Positions 32,335 through 43,821 of a DNA stretch of 64,000 bases are shown piece after piece. Under the pieces are notes generated by a model. That model saw only the letters and a program-made list of their open reading frames with translations, did no database searches and was not told the DNA's origin. Location of the stretch: assembly GCA_917880885.1 (NCBI GenBank), contig OU862913.1, positions 5,456,001-5,520,000 of the forward strand, written 5' to 3'. Both the position numbers and the translations under genes were made by a program. The stretch comes from Limnephilus marmoratus. Lineage: Eukaryota; Arthropoda; Insecta; Trichoptera; Limnephilidae. Position 1 is the first letter of the stretch; each line of letters opens with the position of its first letter.

Positions 32335-33112
32335 ATTTATTTATTTTTTATTTTATTTTAAATACATAAACGGCTATACTGCCTTTTATAAATAAACATA
32401 AAGGAGAGTACAAAAGTAAGAAAAATAATATCATTACATAATAATAGTTTTAAACTTTAAAATAACATACAATTATTTTGTGTATCACAACAAAAAAGAA
32501 CAATCATAAATATCAACATTTCATTTCAACATGTCCACATTGCGTATATAAAGTTACATTATGGAAAAATAATTTTTGAGTGCATGTTTATATTGCGCTA
32601 ATTTTAAGAAATACATGTCGCCGATGTTAGCATATTCATTTCCCAAAATATGTAATCGACTGATTGGTGAGTAATAATGTGATAATGTATGTGTGTTATT
32701 ATAGTAGAACGGTAGAGTCAGTCTATTGTTAGCGCGACCAGGGCAATGAAATCGTATTAGTTCTATTAAATCAGGGGTATCCAAGACCGAGTGAATTATT
32801 TTATATAATATTAATAGATCACAGATTTTTCTGCGATCTGATAAATTTACGAGATTAGTCCAGTTTAATAACAAATTATAGTCCACGGATTCTCTTGGAA
32901 TACCTAATTTAAAATTAATATACCTAAGGAATCTATGCTGGACTTTTTCAATCGCTTGAATATGGATATTGTAATGTGGAGCCCAAATCGTAGAGTTATA
33001 TTCTAAAATGCTTCTCACTAGCGTTATGTATAAAATGCGAATAGTATCAATGTTACAAAATTGTTTGGTTATTCTAATAATAAATCCTAAAATCTTCATT
33101 GCTCTATTAATA
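32335..33112 (-). pseudogene. LINE ORF2 3' end, minus strand
   Basis: The open frame 33099-32554 reads MKILGFIIRITKQFCNIDTI, LVRSILEYNSTIWAPHYN, IEKVQHRFLRYINFKLGI and later SDRRKICDLLILYKIIH. This is the post-catalytic region of Jockey/CR1-like ORF2 and is close to LINE C (LVRSPLEYASTIWNPQY). The 3' UTR ends in the TTTATTTATTTA repeat at about 32330-32345. The 5' truncation point (about 33112) is only 70 bp from the TM6 exon, close to its splice acceptor. Confidence 0.88.
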
Positions 33113-33183
33113 ATATTATTAATTGGAGATTATTTGTTACGTATGGGTATAATTTGAAATATAATTGTGATTGTATGTTGTAG

Positions 33184-33332
33184 AAATACAATGCTGTACG
33201 AGCACAACATGATGAAGCTAAACTTCCTGCTGCACTTTGGGGTCTCCAGCGTGGTGTGGTTCATCTACCTGCCCGTCATCGCACTCATCGCCCTGCAGAT
33301 CAGCCCGCTCTGGAGATTCAACTTTCTCTTGG
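33184..33332 (+). CDS. GPR180/TMEM145-like protein, TM6 exon
   Basis: Acceptor GTATGTTGTAG, donor TTGG/GTAACA. The first A completes the Arg codon from 29507; 49 codons follow and one G is left. They read NTMLYEHNMMKLNFLLHFGV and SSVVWFIYLPVIALIALQIS, ending PLWRFNFLL. The W-F-x-x-x-P-V-x-A core of TM6 matches TMEM145 (LWFFAVPVMALIA) and GPR180 (LWFLCHPVLACIS). Confidence 0.92.
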
Positions 33333-33990
33333 GTAACAAATAACACATCATTATTCCACCTAATCCGTGTAATTGAGCCCTTGTGTTAAAAAGCAGCCTT
33401 GTTGAAATAACGCTGTTTGAAATGAGTTCCTACTTAGCTATTTTTGCAAATACGTTAATTTTGGGGTGTTTGTGGTTTTGGTTAGGATCGCGTTTAGCAT
33501 GCTGACGTTTAGGTTGCATTTTGTGCTAATAGCTTCAATTTTACCATTTTGAATTTAACAAAACCTTCTAAGAGGAGGATTTTAAGTAAAAAGTGGTAGA
33601 TTCGTTTTTGTTGGGATTAGCGATCTATTTTCTTATGTATTATTATATAACTTAACATGTATTTAAATAGTTTTCTGTATTAACACTTATGAAGATCACA
33701 GTGACTTCATTTGAGTTAAAATAACCAATGAAACTAAAAAGACAAACACAAATCATCAGCATACTAAACAAATATACAAGACCAAACTGTAAAGTCGCAA
33801 AGTACGTGTGTAGCAGGAAGAGATGCACAGAGATGTTAAGTTATTACATACATTGAATTAACTTAACTCAGGGTACATCTGATGTCAGATTTCGTTTGAC
33901 GAATCATAGAGCGTTTATACATTGTAGTTTTAAATCATTTTTCGAGAACGATTTATTACTTCTGAAAGTAAAAATATTCAAAAATATGTA
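33333..33990. other. Intron, nothing recognised
   Basis: No supported feature. The plus ORF 33896-34090 overlaps the mariner end and is spurious. Confidence 0.4.
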
Positions 33991-33997
33991 TAATATA

Positions 33998-34935
33998 CAA
34001 GGTGGCGCAAAATTAATCACCCTGTCGGAAGATGTTATAATTTTTGCAAATGGCGTCGTACGTCAATCGTATTTGACATTTGTGAACTAGACAGCTGCAA
34101 AATACAAACAGGTAAGCAATGGAGTGCTATACTCCACAAGAGCGTGGAATAATTGTGTCGATTTAAGCTTTAACGCTTTTAGCGATTTTGTGTCGAAAGT
34201 CACCAAGAGCGACGAGGCGCATTTCCACTTAAACGGTTACGCCATTAACATAATATTCGTTTCTGGGGTACTGAAAATCCGCGTGTGATACACGAAAAGC
34301 CATTACATCCACTCAAAGCCACTGTATGGTGCGGCGTTGACGCGGGAGGAGTGATTGAGCCGTATTTTTTTAGGACGCCTTGGCATTACGGTCACTGTCA
34401 CTGGCGAACGCTACAGGGCCATGATAAATGACTTCTTACTTCCGGAATTAGATGACCGGGGCTTGGTAAACGTGTGGTTTCAACAAAATGGTGCAACAGC
34501 ACACACAGCACGAGCCAGAATGGATATTGTGAAGGAAGCGTTACCTGGTCGCGTAATCTCTCGTTTTGGCGATTTGGTATGGCCAGCAAGATCGCCCGAT
34601 TTAACCATTCCAGACTTCTTTCTTTGGGGCTATTTGAAGTCGCGGGTTTATGCCAACAAGCCTCAGACAATCGCAGCACTTAAGGAAAATATTTGACAGG
34701 AATGCGAACAGTTATCACCGGAAATCTTGCGGAAAGTCATGGAAAATGCGATAAAATGGGCACAAACGTGTATCAACACTGGCGGCAGCCACTTGACGGA
34801 TATCATCTTTTTCACTTCACAGAAAAAATTCTTAATGTCCAAATAAAGATTTCTATTACTCAAAATATTTTTTTTTGTTTTTGGTAAAAAAGTTATTCAA
34901 AAACAAAATTGGATGATTAATTTTGCGCCAGTCTG
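33998..34935 (+). mobile_element. Mariner-like transposon, GGTGGCGCAAAATTAATCA ends
   Basis: Left end CAAGGTGGCGCAAAATTAAT, right end reversed CAGACTGGCGCAAAATTAAT, with TA on both sides (33996-33997 and 34936-34937). The 938 bp contain a decayed transposase. It sits in the intron between TM6 and TM7 exons. The transposase type is widespread in ants, aphids and other insects. Confidence 0.9.
34118..34720 (+). pseudogene. Mariner-like transposase with deletion, frameshift and D-to-N change
   Basis: The start MECYTPQERGIIVSI at 34118 is followed by a deletion. The region around the first catalytic Asp survives as SDEAHFHLNGY and WCGVDAGGVIEPYFF, then a shift in a T run near 34365 leads into the frame of LGITVTVTGERYRAM. 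The second catalytic block reads WFQQNGATAHTAR, where relatives have WFQQDGATAHTAR: codon AAT at 34487-34489 replaces GAT. The last block is WPARSPDLTIPDFFLWGYLK. The protein is inactive three times over. Confidence 0.88.
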
Positions 34936-34937
34936 TA

Positions 34938-35710
34938 TTATATGTATGAATGAAATGGAGTTTTTTGCTCTATATCTTGTAACGGTAATTTTACCTAATA
35001 TCTATCTTTACTAATCACCGCTATCCAAATGCTCTTAATATTTCTCTCGTATTCAAATAAACAAGTGTAGACATGTGGGTAGATCAGTGTATGAAAAGAC
35101 GGATTGTTTCAGTAACAAAGATGCAACATTTATTTAAATAATTTCAAACAATAATGGGTAAAGCATGATTAAATGATTTTAAATCTACAGGGGTGGTTGA
35201 TTACCATAGGTATGTCAAGTTAATGTGAAACTAAAATCTCGGAACATGTGGTATCGATAAATGGAAGCAAATCATTAGTTAATCCTGAAGGGCGCCTGTA
35301 CAGATAACCGTACATATTTAGAAGGATTTAAATTAAATGCTAGGGATATATAATAAACCAAAGTTAAGCTATACTATCTCGTGATGATCCATTACAAATT
35401 TTTAATTCACTCACGTGTGTTTCGGCCATGACCTTTGGCGGCTTGTAGTTCAGCTGTCACACCATGTACTCCCCAGAACCAATTGACGAACGTATCGAAA
35501 CTTCTCCTCGATTCGCCCTCTACCGGCGCCTGTACATTAACGGCCGGCTGTCAAATTCATCAGGTACCCGCGTGGCTAGAAACTCCGTCTAAATTAGGCC
35601 AGTACTTGCCCAAACTGTTGCAATCTATACGAACACATTTTTTAAAAGTCGAAGTAATTTTTACTCAAATTCCTTATTATGATTTCATGAGGTTTATCTA
35701 ATTTTATTAT
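34938..35710. other. Intron, nothing recognised
   Basis: The plus ORF 35435-35701 has GC-richer codons at its start but no recognisable motif and no splice context. Confidence 0.35.
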
Positions 35711-36038
35711 TTAGTAGCTGAGCCGGGAACGCGTTGCAGTGGCTAACGAAACACAATTCCATCTACTGGATGGTAACCCAAACTTTTAACTCATATCGCC
35801 ATCTGTTAATTTGCTTACATATCAAATCCTCACCGCTCTCTTGCCAACCCGCTCGTCCACCACATACAGATATTCTCCTTTAATTATATATTTCACCTAA
35901 TTTATAGAAAAACTTGACAAATTATATACCTACACTTTCCTCATGAATCACTCTCAAAAATCCGTTCAGTAGTTTTTGAGTTTATCGCGAGCAGATAGAT
36001 AGACGCGGCGGAGGAATTTAATGTACAATATGTAGAGA
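35711..36038 (-). mobile_element. Helitron-like non-autonomous element
   Basis: Reversed, it begins TCTCTACATATTGTACATT, carries CGTCTATCTATCTGCTCGCG and AAAACTACTGAACGGATTTT, the usual 5' landmarks of insect Helitrons. It ends near CAACGCGTTCCCGGCTCAGC TA, a GC-rich terminal stretch. The exact CTRR terminus is ambiguous. There is no ORF. About 330 bp. Confidence 0.6.
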
Positions 36039-36429
36039 TTATTTACAAACATATACAGAAAACACACTTAACCGGCAGGTCACTTCAGAAAAACACATTT
36101 TAATTAAAAAGTTGACCGGTCTGCGGTTGAGTGGGCATCGCGTTTGGTTCCCACCCGTTTGGCGTTCTGTGTTCGCCTCCTCGCCTGTCTAGGTCATTAG
36201 TAACTCATGTTACTTGTAAGGTTTTTCCCTAATCATCATTGTAGTGAGCTGCAAACCCAATGTAATTAGCTTACTGGAATAACTAAAATATTTAGAAATT
36301 CGATAGGTAGTCTAAAATGACTTAGCAACAAATATAATTATTGTAATTGATTAAAATCCTTGTAGACCACCCCTCTCCCCCTCCCCAATATGTTGTGTAT
36401 ATAAACCGTAGACGAGAAAATATTTGTAC

Positions 36430-36471
36430 CAGTCTGAAGATGGCTTTGACGAGCTGAAACCGGTTACGGTC
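36430..36471 (+). ncRNA. Hammerhead-like motif at a retroelement 3' end
   Basis: CTGAAGA (fits CUGANGA), T, a short stem GGCT-TTGACG-AGCT, GAAA, palindromic ACCGGT, then TACGG. The layout is that of 28242-28287, with a weaker stem I. It is followed by an AATAAA-rich stretch (CGAATAAAATTAAGTGGAAT), like a Penelope-like element 3' end. No coding region survives upstream. Confidence 0.45.
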
Positions 36472-36554
36472 GAATAAAATTAAGTGGAATAAAGTTTTAT
36501 ATTAGTTTTATTATAATATACCCTCTATATTTATTTGTACAGCCACGTGAATTT

Positions 36555-36995
36555 TCACATTAACGGCTTTACTGCATTTTGGGAGGCGGGTCTGAGTACC
36601 GCCGCCCCGGGAACCATTTATTGGATACCCAACACCTCTGACATAGGTCACCTCAAGTGACTTAGCAGGGGTGCCCTGGTTCATGGGGTGTGTTTGTCAA
36701 GGTCTTGGTGGCCGATGTGTCTGCCCACCTGCTACGTGGCGGGCCGGATCGAGAGAGATTGGTTATCGAGGAGATCTTATGACCTCCAGCCAGAATCTCT
36801 CGACCCATATCACCTTGCACCGCAGTTGAAGGGATGGATTCATACGTCGTCTGTACTCATGGACACTATCTCCCCAAATCCTCCCCACCCCTCATACCTA
36901 TTTCCTTCTCAGGACTTCCTTTCCTTAAAAAAACCCTTCACACAGCATCCCCTAATATGACATAGGCCCTGGGGGAAATTATTTTCCTCCCAGCA
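36555..36995 (-). repeat. Rep-A dispersed repeat, copy 5, reverse
   Basis: GGGAGGCGGGTCTGAGTACC, CCGCCCCGGGAACC, GGATACCCAACACCTCTG, GTTCATGGGGTG, CAAGGTCTTGGTGG and, at 36965-36995, GGCCCTGGGGG...TTTCCTCCCAG, the altered palindrome. The ORF 36688-36960 is a shadow. Confidence 0.85.
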
Positions 36996-37850
36996 GCTGA
37001 GAATTGAGGACTTTGGTTTTACATATCTAGACTAAGTAAAGATATTTCATTATTTATGCATTAAACCGCTTACTCGTTAATACGGAATACTTTTTATCCA
37101 AACAGTTAGATTTAGCTTTATTATTACGAAAAGTGAGTATTTATGTCGGGGAGACCAAAAAACATGCAAAAAATATGCATTTAACATTTTAATTTTGTTA
37201 AAATTGATTCACTCACACTGTTTATTCATCGTTTTTATTTTAACATTTCATCAATGCTGCCAATCATAGAAAAAATATTTTTACGTAAAACAAAGTGAGT
37301 GCATCATTGACAAGTTTGTACCTGTATTTATAACAGTAGAACATGGAAAGAAATATATTAAAATAACTACACAAACCCGCTAGACAAACCCTGCTTTGCC
37401 AACAAACCATTCAAAACCTGGGATGTTTTTTAAAAGTATGATGAAATGCGAGTTTATTTTATAAGATTGGTACTTCCGACAAATGTCATATTTGTGTATT
37501 AGTTAAAAAAGGAACATTCCGTATTATCCGTGCATCAAACTTCGACAACACGAACGTTCCGTATTATCCGTGAGGTGAACTAACTACATATTTACCGATA
37601 TTTCTTGTTGAATATTTCAAATGAACGTACTCGTATCTTCAGGAATAAAGAATAAGCCACATTTTAAACCCAGGTTAAGTACTCGATGGCCACCGTGTCG
37701 AGGGGTACGGCCCTTGACGCGCAATCCGACTGTCGTGGGATCGAATATCGGCGTGGGCAAATAAATTTTATTTGATTAATTTGTGTAAATTCACAATGAA
37801 TTCATACTAAATAAAATATATTGTATATTAGTACCTTCCAGAGTGGAAGA
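36996..37850. other. Intron, mostly featureless
   Basis: At 37686-37760 a pol III-like word pair (GGCCACCGTGTCGAGGGG and GTGGGATCGAATATC) hints at a decayed tRNA-derived SINE. A direct repeat CATTCCGTATTATCCGTG / GTTCCGTATTATCCGTG lies at about 37513-37571. Confidence 0.35.
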
Positions 37851-38070
37851 TACTCTCAGTATCGCCCGGTGTAAAACCACCATTTGGAATGGAAATGTCG
37901 CTTGAAATGGCTTTAGTCATGATTGGTGACCAGATCTGAAGAGCCAGGTACTTCCCCACCTTCCTCTTGCCTTTTCTCCTTCCCTTTCTCACTTAACATA
38001 CCACAATTGGGGATGCTATACTTTCACTGGCTCCAGAAGTGAGCAGATTTGTGGTATTCATTTTTAAAAA
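37851..38070 (+). repeat. Rep-B dispersed repeat, copy 2
   Basis: CGCCCGGTGTAAAACCACCA, GTCGCTTGAAATGGCTTTAG, GACCAGATCTGAAGAGCC and ACAATTGGGGATGCTATA align along their length with 721-975. Confidence 0.8.
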
Positions 38071-38305
38071 AAATTACCCTTCTATTTCACAAAATTTTGT
38101 TTTGAATCTTGAATGTCACTCGATCACATATGAACGCCTCAGCTGTGTCGTAGTCATTTCTTTCCAAGTCACATAAAAATATACATATTATTGTACGCTT
38201 TTGGTTTTTTGTTGTTTTTTTGGATATTTATTTACAAACACTTTAAAAGTGCTGTTATTGCTTCCTCGTTCCCTGTAATTAAAATATGTGCACATTGTTT
38301 TCCAG

Positions 38306-38410
38306 GTATAACATACTCAGCTGATTGTATGGCGTTCTGTGTGATGGCATATCTACTGTGGCCAACCAGGTCAGAGCAGTATCTCCTCCTCACTCCTTCC
38401 ACTAATTCAG
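38306..38410 (+). CDS. GPR180/TMEM145-like protein, TM7 exon
   Basis: Acceptor CATTGTTTTCCAG, donor TCAG/GTAATC. GT completes the Gly codon from 33332; 34 codons read ITYSADCMAFCVMAYLLWPT RSEQYLLLTPSTNS, one G is left. It is the seventh membrane segment followed by the start of the cytoplasmic tail, as in TMEM145 ([20 protein letters not shown]). The next exon in phase is 18.7 kb away at 57134, beyond the nested retrotransposons. Confidence 0.9.
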
Positions 38411-38464
38411 GTAATCGTTACAATTGAAGCAATGCAATACTAAAAGTTTAATAACCTTCTCTCA

Positions 38465-39660
38465 GTAAAGCTGAAGTCACAAGGTTCACTCGGATGAAGG
38501 TTTACTCGATGAAATGTTCCATTCTCGTTTCACCGGTTCACACGGTTCCTTCGAAGGAAGAGTTCACTCGACATTCTCGCTACGAAGTCGTCGAGAGTAG
38601 TCGCGGCCGCATTGGAATTCGTCCGGCGCTACGGCCTAATTCGGGAATATTTACGATTTCAATTGACATTTCCGATAACGTCGAACTAAATTACGAGAAA
38701 TTGGCGATTCTTGTAAACAGCAAATAAATTTCAGCACCATAAAATGAACATCTGGTTAAATAATAACCTGAAAACTGATATCTACCAGTATTTTTGCACC
38801 ATGAAAATATTTTTATTCCAAAATAGGCCTCGGCTTGCAATAAAATCCATATAAATGTAATATTTATTAACGTATACAAAAACTAAAAACTGTTTTGGAA
38901 AGGTGATGAAATATGCTTTCAAAATTTATTATTAGAAATAACCACGTAATTTTTTAAATAGAATAATTTTTAATGTAAACTTTTAAAAGTTTAAAAAATG
39001 TCTCTACTTGCTTTTATTCTAACTAATATTACTGGTAACAAAAAAATATAAAAACACACACTTATTTTGTTAGACAAATAAATTATAAACGTTTCTGTCA
39101 CCTCACTTTTTTGTCGTTTCATATAAAAATAATTCATAAAAAATTCACAATGTTTCATAATTTTTTTTTCAAATTCGATCAGAAACTTTGGTTCCATAGA
39201 AGTGTACATTCGTATTCGTTTGTGGTTAATCGTTATATTGAATATATAGAGCATTATTTTCTCTTTCCAATACCGTTTAGATCATATTTTTCACTATGAT
39301 GGTAAGGGAGAAACAACGATTTATATGAGACGTGTAGGAGTTATTTCGAAAAGCGAACTAAACGGAGCATTTTGACGTTTAAGCCGCTCCGGCTACTCGT
39401 CCTCACGCCAGAACATTTCGGCCGACTAATTTGCGAGTGAAAGACTGTTCACTTGAGTGTTCACACACATCATTCGCGTCACGTGATGTTAAATTCCGGT
39501 TGCGAGTGAACAGTGCCGAAGGAAGCATTCCAACATTGTTGGAATGCTTCATTCGGAACTGTCTCTATTCACTTTCGTGTTCACACGGTTCATTTCGAGG
39601 GAAAGAGGCGGAATGAAATCACGAAATGAACGATAAATGAATGGTGTGAATGGGCTATAA
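38465..39660. repeat. TTCACTC-rich paired repeat with a perfect hairpin
   Basis: Two GC-richer blocks, about 38470-38640 and 39370-39660, share words such as GTTCACTCG, GTTCACACGGTTC and CATTCGC/CATTCTCGC, separated by AT-rich DNA. The second holds a 29-nt palindrome at 39522-39550, GAAGCATTCCAACA-T-TGTTGGAATGCTTC. They may be the two ends of one element or two copies of a MITE. ORFs across them are not supported. Confidence 0.5.
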
Positions 39661-39799
39661 GGAGTTTGTTAGTAAATAAATGAGTTCTGTTTAAACATAT
39701 AGAAACTCTGGTCTCAGCTACACAATTCCGTGTGCCAATTGACTGATTCATAATATTTGCTATGACAATAAACTAATACTTGATGCATGTTTTTAGCGG

Positions 39800-40330
39800 G
39801 AACAGTTTACAGATAGTTCCCGATCAGACCATTCTACTATCTCCCATTTCACTTCGTTCCTTTTACAGCAGCCCGGTCCCTTAATAGGTTGTTATTGGAT
39901 ATTTGACTGTCTCCTGGTTTGCACATGTGTCTTTTTAGGTATTTGAGCCTTGTTCTCAACAGAATGGCAATTTGAGTCTCTTCACCCTCTTCATATTTCC
40001 TGAATCTACTGGTGTTTTCCCCTCCCAACAGCTGCATGTGTCTCCTGAAGAGCAGTCACCTATTACAGTCCTACCAGTTCCCTCAGTGTCTAGATTGTCC
40101 ATATTGAGTAGTTAGATCTGGTCCTTTTATGAGTACTTTGAGTGCATAGTGTAAAGTGGGCACTCTTCCATTCGTTCCAATGCTGGGTTTTAAGCCACCT
40201 TTCAATGTGTTGTTTGTTATGGCAAGCTGCCACTCCTACGGATAAACACCGGAAGTGGTGCTTCCGCCCCTTTCCTTGCTGGTCCGTCAGCACGCTTATT
40301 ACTCTCAATGATGTGTGTCTCATGTCTCGC
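39800..40330 (-). pseudogene. R1/I-type LINE C-terminal remnant
   Basis: The minus strand gives LFRRHMQLLGGENTSRFRKY EEGEETQIAIL, which resembles the LTGH.RLR.HL..LG...S..CR.C.EEEET..H.L zinc-like end of R1/I-clade LINE proteins. Upstream, 40323-40090 reads an RNase-H-like scrap (MRHTSLRVISVLTDQQGKGR). It is degenerate; the assignment rests on the EEGEET-type pattern. Confidence 0.45.
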
Positions 40331-40663
40331 TGTGATGGCGCTTGCTGGATATTGGTCGCTCTAAATGGACAACTTTATTACAACTTTATTAGCTACAACA
40401 ATAATACATCAAAGTGACAAGTCTGTTTTTGTTTGCTCCCGCATGTTGATCTATTTATGACATTTTTAATACAGTAAAAAGTTATTCACTCCTATTTTCA
40501 AAGTGTAAACATAATTTTAAACATAAAATTGATGGTATTTCATAATAAACAGTGACTTACTAAGTTGTTCAAGTTAATTTATTCAACTTATAAAGTGGAA
40601 GTGACAGTTCGCAGAAAATCGGTCAAAGTTTTTTTAGTGCACATTGAATCATTTATTTTGCCC

Positions 40664-41410
40664 ATGTCCAAACCAACTAAAATCATGGAAACAAGGTCTA
40701 ACAAAAATACTAAAGATGACCCAATATTCGAATTCATCAACTCAAAATTCGACGAAATGAAATCAGTTATGTTTAAAAAAATAGAAACCGAGCTTCAAGA
40801 AATAAAAACGTTTAACAACTTTATTAACGATAAATATGACGATATCATAAACAAATTGTCACAAATCATGGATTCACCAAAACATATAAACAAACTTAAG
40901 GACGAAATGGCAGAAAAGGAGAAAAGATTGGCTATGGTGGAGGTTCACCTGGCAGATATTGAGCAATCAGCCCTGCTAAACAGCATTGAAATAAGCGGCC
41001 TTAAATTACAGGAAAACATACCCCCAGTCCATACTGTAAGCCAGATCGCTGAGCTCGCAGGCGTTACCTTATCACCAGAGGACACCTTTAAAATTACGAC
41101 TTCCAAACCAAACAACCAAAAAAAAATCACAATTAATTTTGTAGACAATAAAAAAGTCCACATTATGTTAGCTGCTAAGCATAGCGATCCGATTAAAAAA
41201 TTCAACGGGGAAGGAGCCCAATACGTCTATTTAAATGCTGCATTAACCCAGTACTACAAAAACTTACATTGGAACACCAAACAAAGAGCCCTAGAAAAAG
41301 AATATAGATATGTTTGGGTAAAATCAGGAAAAATTCTTGTAAGAAAAACTAAAGAATCCAAGGTTGTCGAAATAAGACATCTCAACGATATACCTATTAA
41401 GATGATTTAA
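40664..41410 (+). CDS. LINE A ORF1 protein
   Basis: Starting at MSKPTKIMETRSNKN (the frame is open from 40565), about 248 residues. Residues 15 to 105 are heptad-like and charged (KFDEMKSVMFKKIETELQEI; MAEKEKRLAMVEVHLADIEQ), a coiled coil for trimerisation. An RRM-like middle follows (ITINFVDNKKVHIMLAA), then the basic C-terminal FP-like domain YRYVWVKSGKILVRKTKESK. Proteins of this type coat LINE RNA. The ORF is intact. Its partner ORF2 starts 50 bp downstream, the usual LINE spacing. Confidence 0.82.
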   Translation: MSKPTKIMETRSNKNTKDDPIFEFINSKFDEMKSVMFKKIETELQEIKTFNNFINDKYDDIINKLSQIMDSPKHINKLKDEMAEKEKRLAMVEVHLADIEQSALLNSIEISGLKLQENIPPVHTVSQIAELAGVTLSPEDTFKITTSKPNNQKKITINFVDNKKVHIMLAAKHSDPIKKFNGEGAQYVYLNAALTQYYKNLHWNTKQRALEKEYRYVWVKSGKILVRKTKESKVVEIRHLNDIPIKMI

Positions 41411-42902
41411 AAAAATAAAATAAAACCATATACACACTCCATCTACTCTATATATTTATAATGGCCTCTTTCACAACGGAACCACTTGAAAAACTGATAC
41501 CTGAACCAATAATCACCAAAAATACCTGCATGTTAAACCGTGTACTCCAGGACAAGTTACCGATCCTGAACATAATTCATCAAAACATTCGAAGCATTAA
41601 CAAAAACTTCGAGGATTTCACTATGCTGATAAATGAATTAAATTTGGTACCTGACTTATTAATCCTTACAGAATGTTGGATAAATTCCTCAACATATGTG
41701 CATAAAAACATCAACAATTACAAAGTCTTCAATACTAAACTTCACAAACATCAAAACGACGGAGTAATTGTATATTGTAAAAATAAGATAGAATGCAAAA
41801 TAGAATAAATCGAATTACAAGACGCAAACTGTTTGAAAATAAAACTCGATCAAGATATATGCATCTTCGCTATCTACAGATCGCCTTCAACTACAAATTT
41901 ATCACCATTTCTTGGATCACTAGACTCCATACTACTTCAAGAACGAAACATCAGGAACCTGTTCATTATTGGGGACATCAACATAAATATACTGGATACT
42001 GGAAGGCAACATCCACAAACACAGGAGTACCAATTACTCCTCCTCTCCCACGGGATGTCTGCCGCCATAAGGGAACCAACTAGAGTGGATCACAAAATGA
42101 ATAAATCAATCCCCTCGCAAACTTGCATTGACCACATAATGACAAAAACAAATAAAAACTACTCCACAATCATACATCAATCCACCATCACTGATCACTA
42201 CACTTTAATTCTTAACATTCATGCAAAGAAAAATCGACCATCGACTCAAAATTTAACGTGGAATAGACATGTTATAGACTACATAAAACTAAAAAAATCA
42301 CTACAAACTGAAACCTGGGAGTCAATATATAATGCTGAAGACCTAGAAGTTGCTTGGAAAATATTTATTGAACACTTGCAATTAAAAATACAAAACCACA
42401 CTTCAATAAAAACTTACACATATTCACACAATAAAATTATCAAAAAAGCTTGGATCACACCTGGCCTACTTAAATGTATAAGAAAAAGAGACAAGATCCA
42501 TCAGCAACTAAAAAACAATCCTTATGACCTTTCCCTTAAACTATTTTACAAAAACTATAGAAACATCTGCTCCAATCTAAAGTCAACAATACTAAGTATT
42601 CACAGTATACACGCATCTTAATCGCTCCGAACAAACATTTAAAAATATATGGTTTATAACCCATGAAACACAAAGTAAAAAGTTTTAGCAGTATTTACAG
42701 TGAAGGATTTCTATTTTAAACTAACTTATATACTAAGAAATATTAAAATAAACATTTGTGAACTAATAATAAATTGAAGTGACAGTTGAACAATTGAAGT
42801 GATCATTCACCATTAAGAGCAATCAGTGAACACAACAATAAACAATTATTTTTAATTCTGTGATACTCGGTTCCTATTATATTCCGGTATTTTCACGAGT
42901 CA

Positions 42903-42995
42903 CTTCACGGTCTTCGTGGGTCAGTGGTATCAACAACTGACCGAGTTTGCGCAGACATTTCTGGCGACCTCGGTTCGAATCCTACTGCAGCCGAC
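42903..42995 (+). promoter_or_regulatory. tRNA-like A and B boxes in the LINE B 5' UTR
   Basis: GTGGGTCAGTGGTATC resembles a pol III A box, and 55 bp downstream CGGTTCGAATCCTAC contains a perfect B box (GGTTCGAATCC). The ends GTCTTCG and CAGCCGAC are roughly placed for an acceptor stem, but the stems pair poorly. It may be an internal pol III promoter or a tRNA-derived piece caught in the LINE leader. Confidence 0.45.
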
Positions 42996-43077
42996 AGAAA
43001 ATTTTTATTTTTAAAAATAAAATTCGTACATTTTATTTATAAATTAAATATATCCGATCATCGAACCATTTTACAAA

Positions 43078-43821
43078 ATGAATAAGCAGAAGAGACAAAC
43101 TCAAAAAAAGGCGCCATCTAGCGACTCAGAAGAAGAAGACACAATAACTAATAAAATGATCAAATGCATTGAAAAAAAATTTAATGAATTAACCAATCAA
43201 CTTATGAAATCTTTTAATGAACAAATAAAAAAACTTAAGAAGTCCGTCGAATTTTGCTGTGAGAAATTAGACGAATATGAAGAAAAAAACAAAAATAAAG
43301 AAATACTCATTAAACAACTTCAAGCAGAAAATAAAGAAATAAAACTACACATTAATAAAATGGAGCAAAATGAAAAACAAAACAATATTGAAATACAGGG
43401 TGTTCCTTTTAAGGAAAATGAAAATATCACAAAAGTATTTAATAATATAATGGACATACTCAAATGTAATAAAGATACGATTAGCGTGACAAATATTTTC
43501 AGAAGCAAAAATAAAAACCCGATGAACAAAAATACTGCCATAGTAGTATCTCTACAAAACAAAGAAAGTAAAGAAGTAATTATAGCGCATAAAAAAAAAT
43601 ATGGTATTTTATACGCAAAAAACATAAATTTTGAAGAAAACAACACAATATATATTAACGAACAACTGACCCAATTTAATAAACACCTACTATACCTAGC
43701 TAAATCGTCAAGACTTGGGTACAAATTTATATGGGCAAAAAATGGAAAAATATGGATGAGGAAAAACGAAACATCTCCAATCTTACTCATAAGAACGCCA
43801 GAAGACATCCCCTCCGAATAA
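43078..43821 (+). CDS. LINE B ORF1 protein
   Basis: 247 residues from MNKQKRQTQKKAPSSDSEEE. Residues 20-100 are a strongly charged coiled coil (KKFNELTNQLMKSFNEQIKK ; KLDEYEEKNKNKEILIKQLQ). The central part contains NNIEIQGVPFKENENITKVF, a Transposase_22/FP-like middle domain, and the end is YKFIWAKNGKIWMRKNETSP. Intact start to stop. It acts as RNA-binding partner of ORF2, which begins 140 bp further on. Confidence 0.85.
   Translation: MNKQKRQTQKKAPSSDSEEEDTITNKMIKCIEKKFNELTNQLMKSFNEQIKKLKKSVEFCCEKLDEYEEKNKNKEILIKQLQAENKEIKLHINKMEQNEKQNNIEIQGVPFKENENITKVFNNIMDILKCNKDTISVTNIFRSKNKNPMNKNTAIVVSLQNKESKEVIIAHKKKYGILYAKNINFEENNTIYINEQLTQFNKHLLYLAKSSRLGYKFIWAKNGKIWMRKNETSPILLIRTPEDIPSE

Noticed and set aside
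36120..36200. tRNA-like words (GGTTGAGTGGGCATCGCG, TGTTCGCCTCC)
   Set aside because: No stems pair and the B box is imperfect; probably a decayed SINE at most.
37686..37760. Possible tRNA gene
   Set aside because: A- and B-box-like words only; acceptor and anticodon stems do not form.
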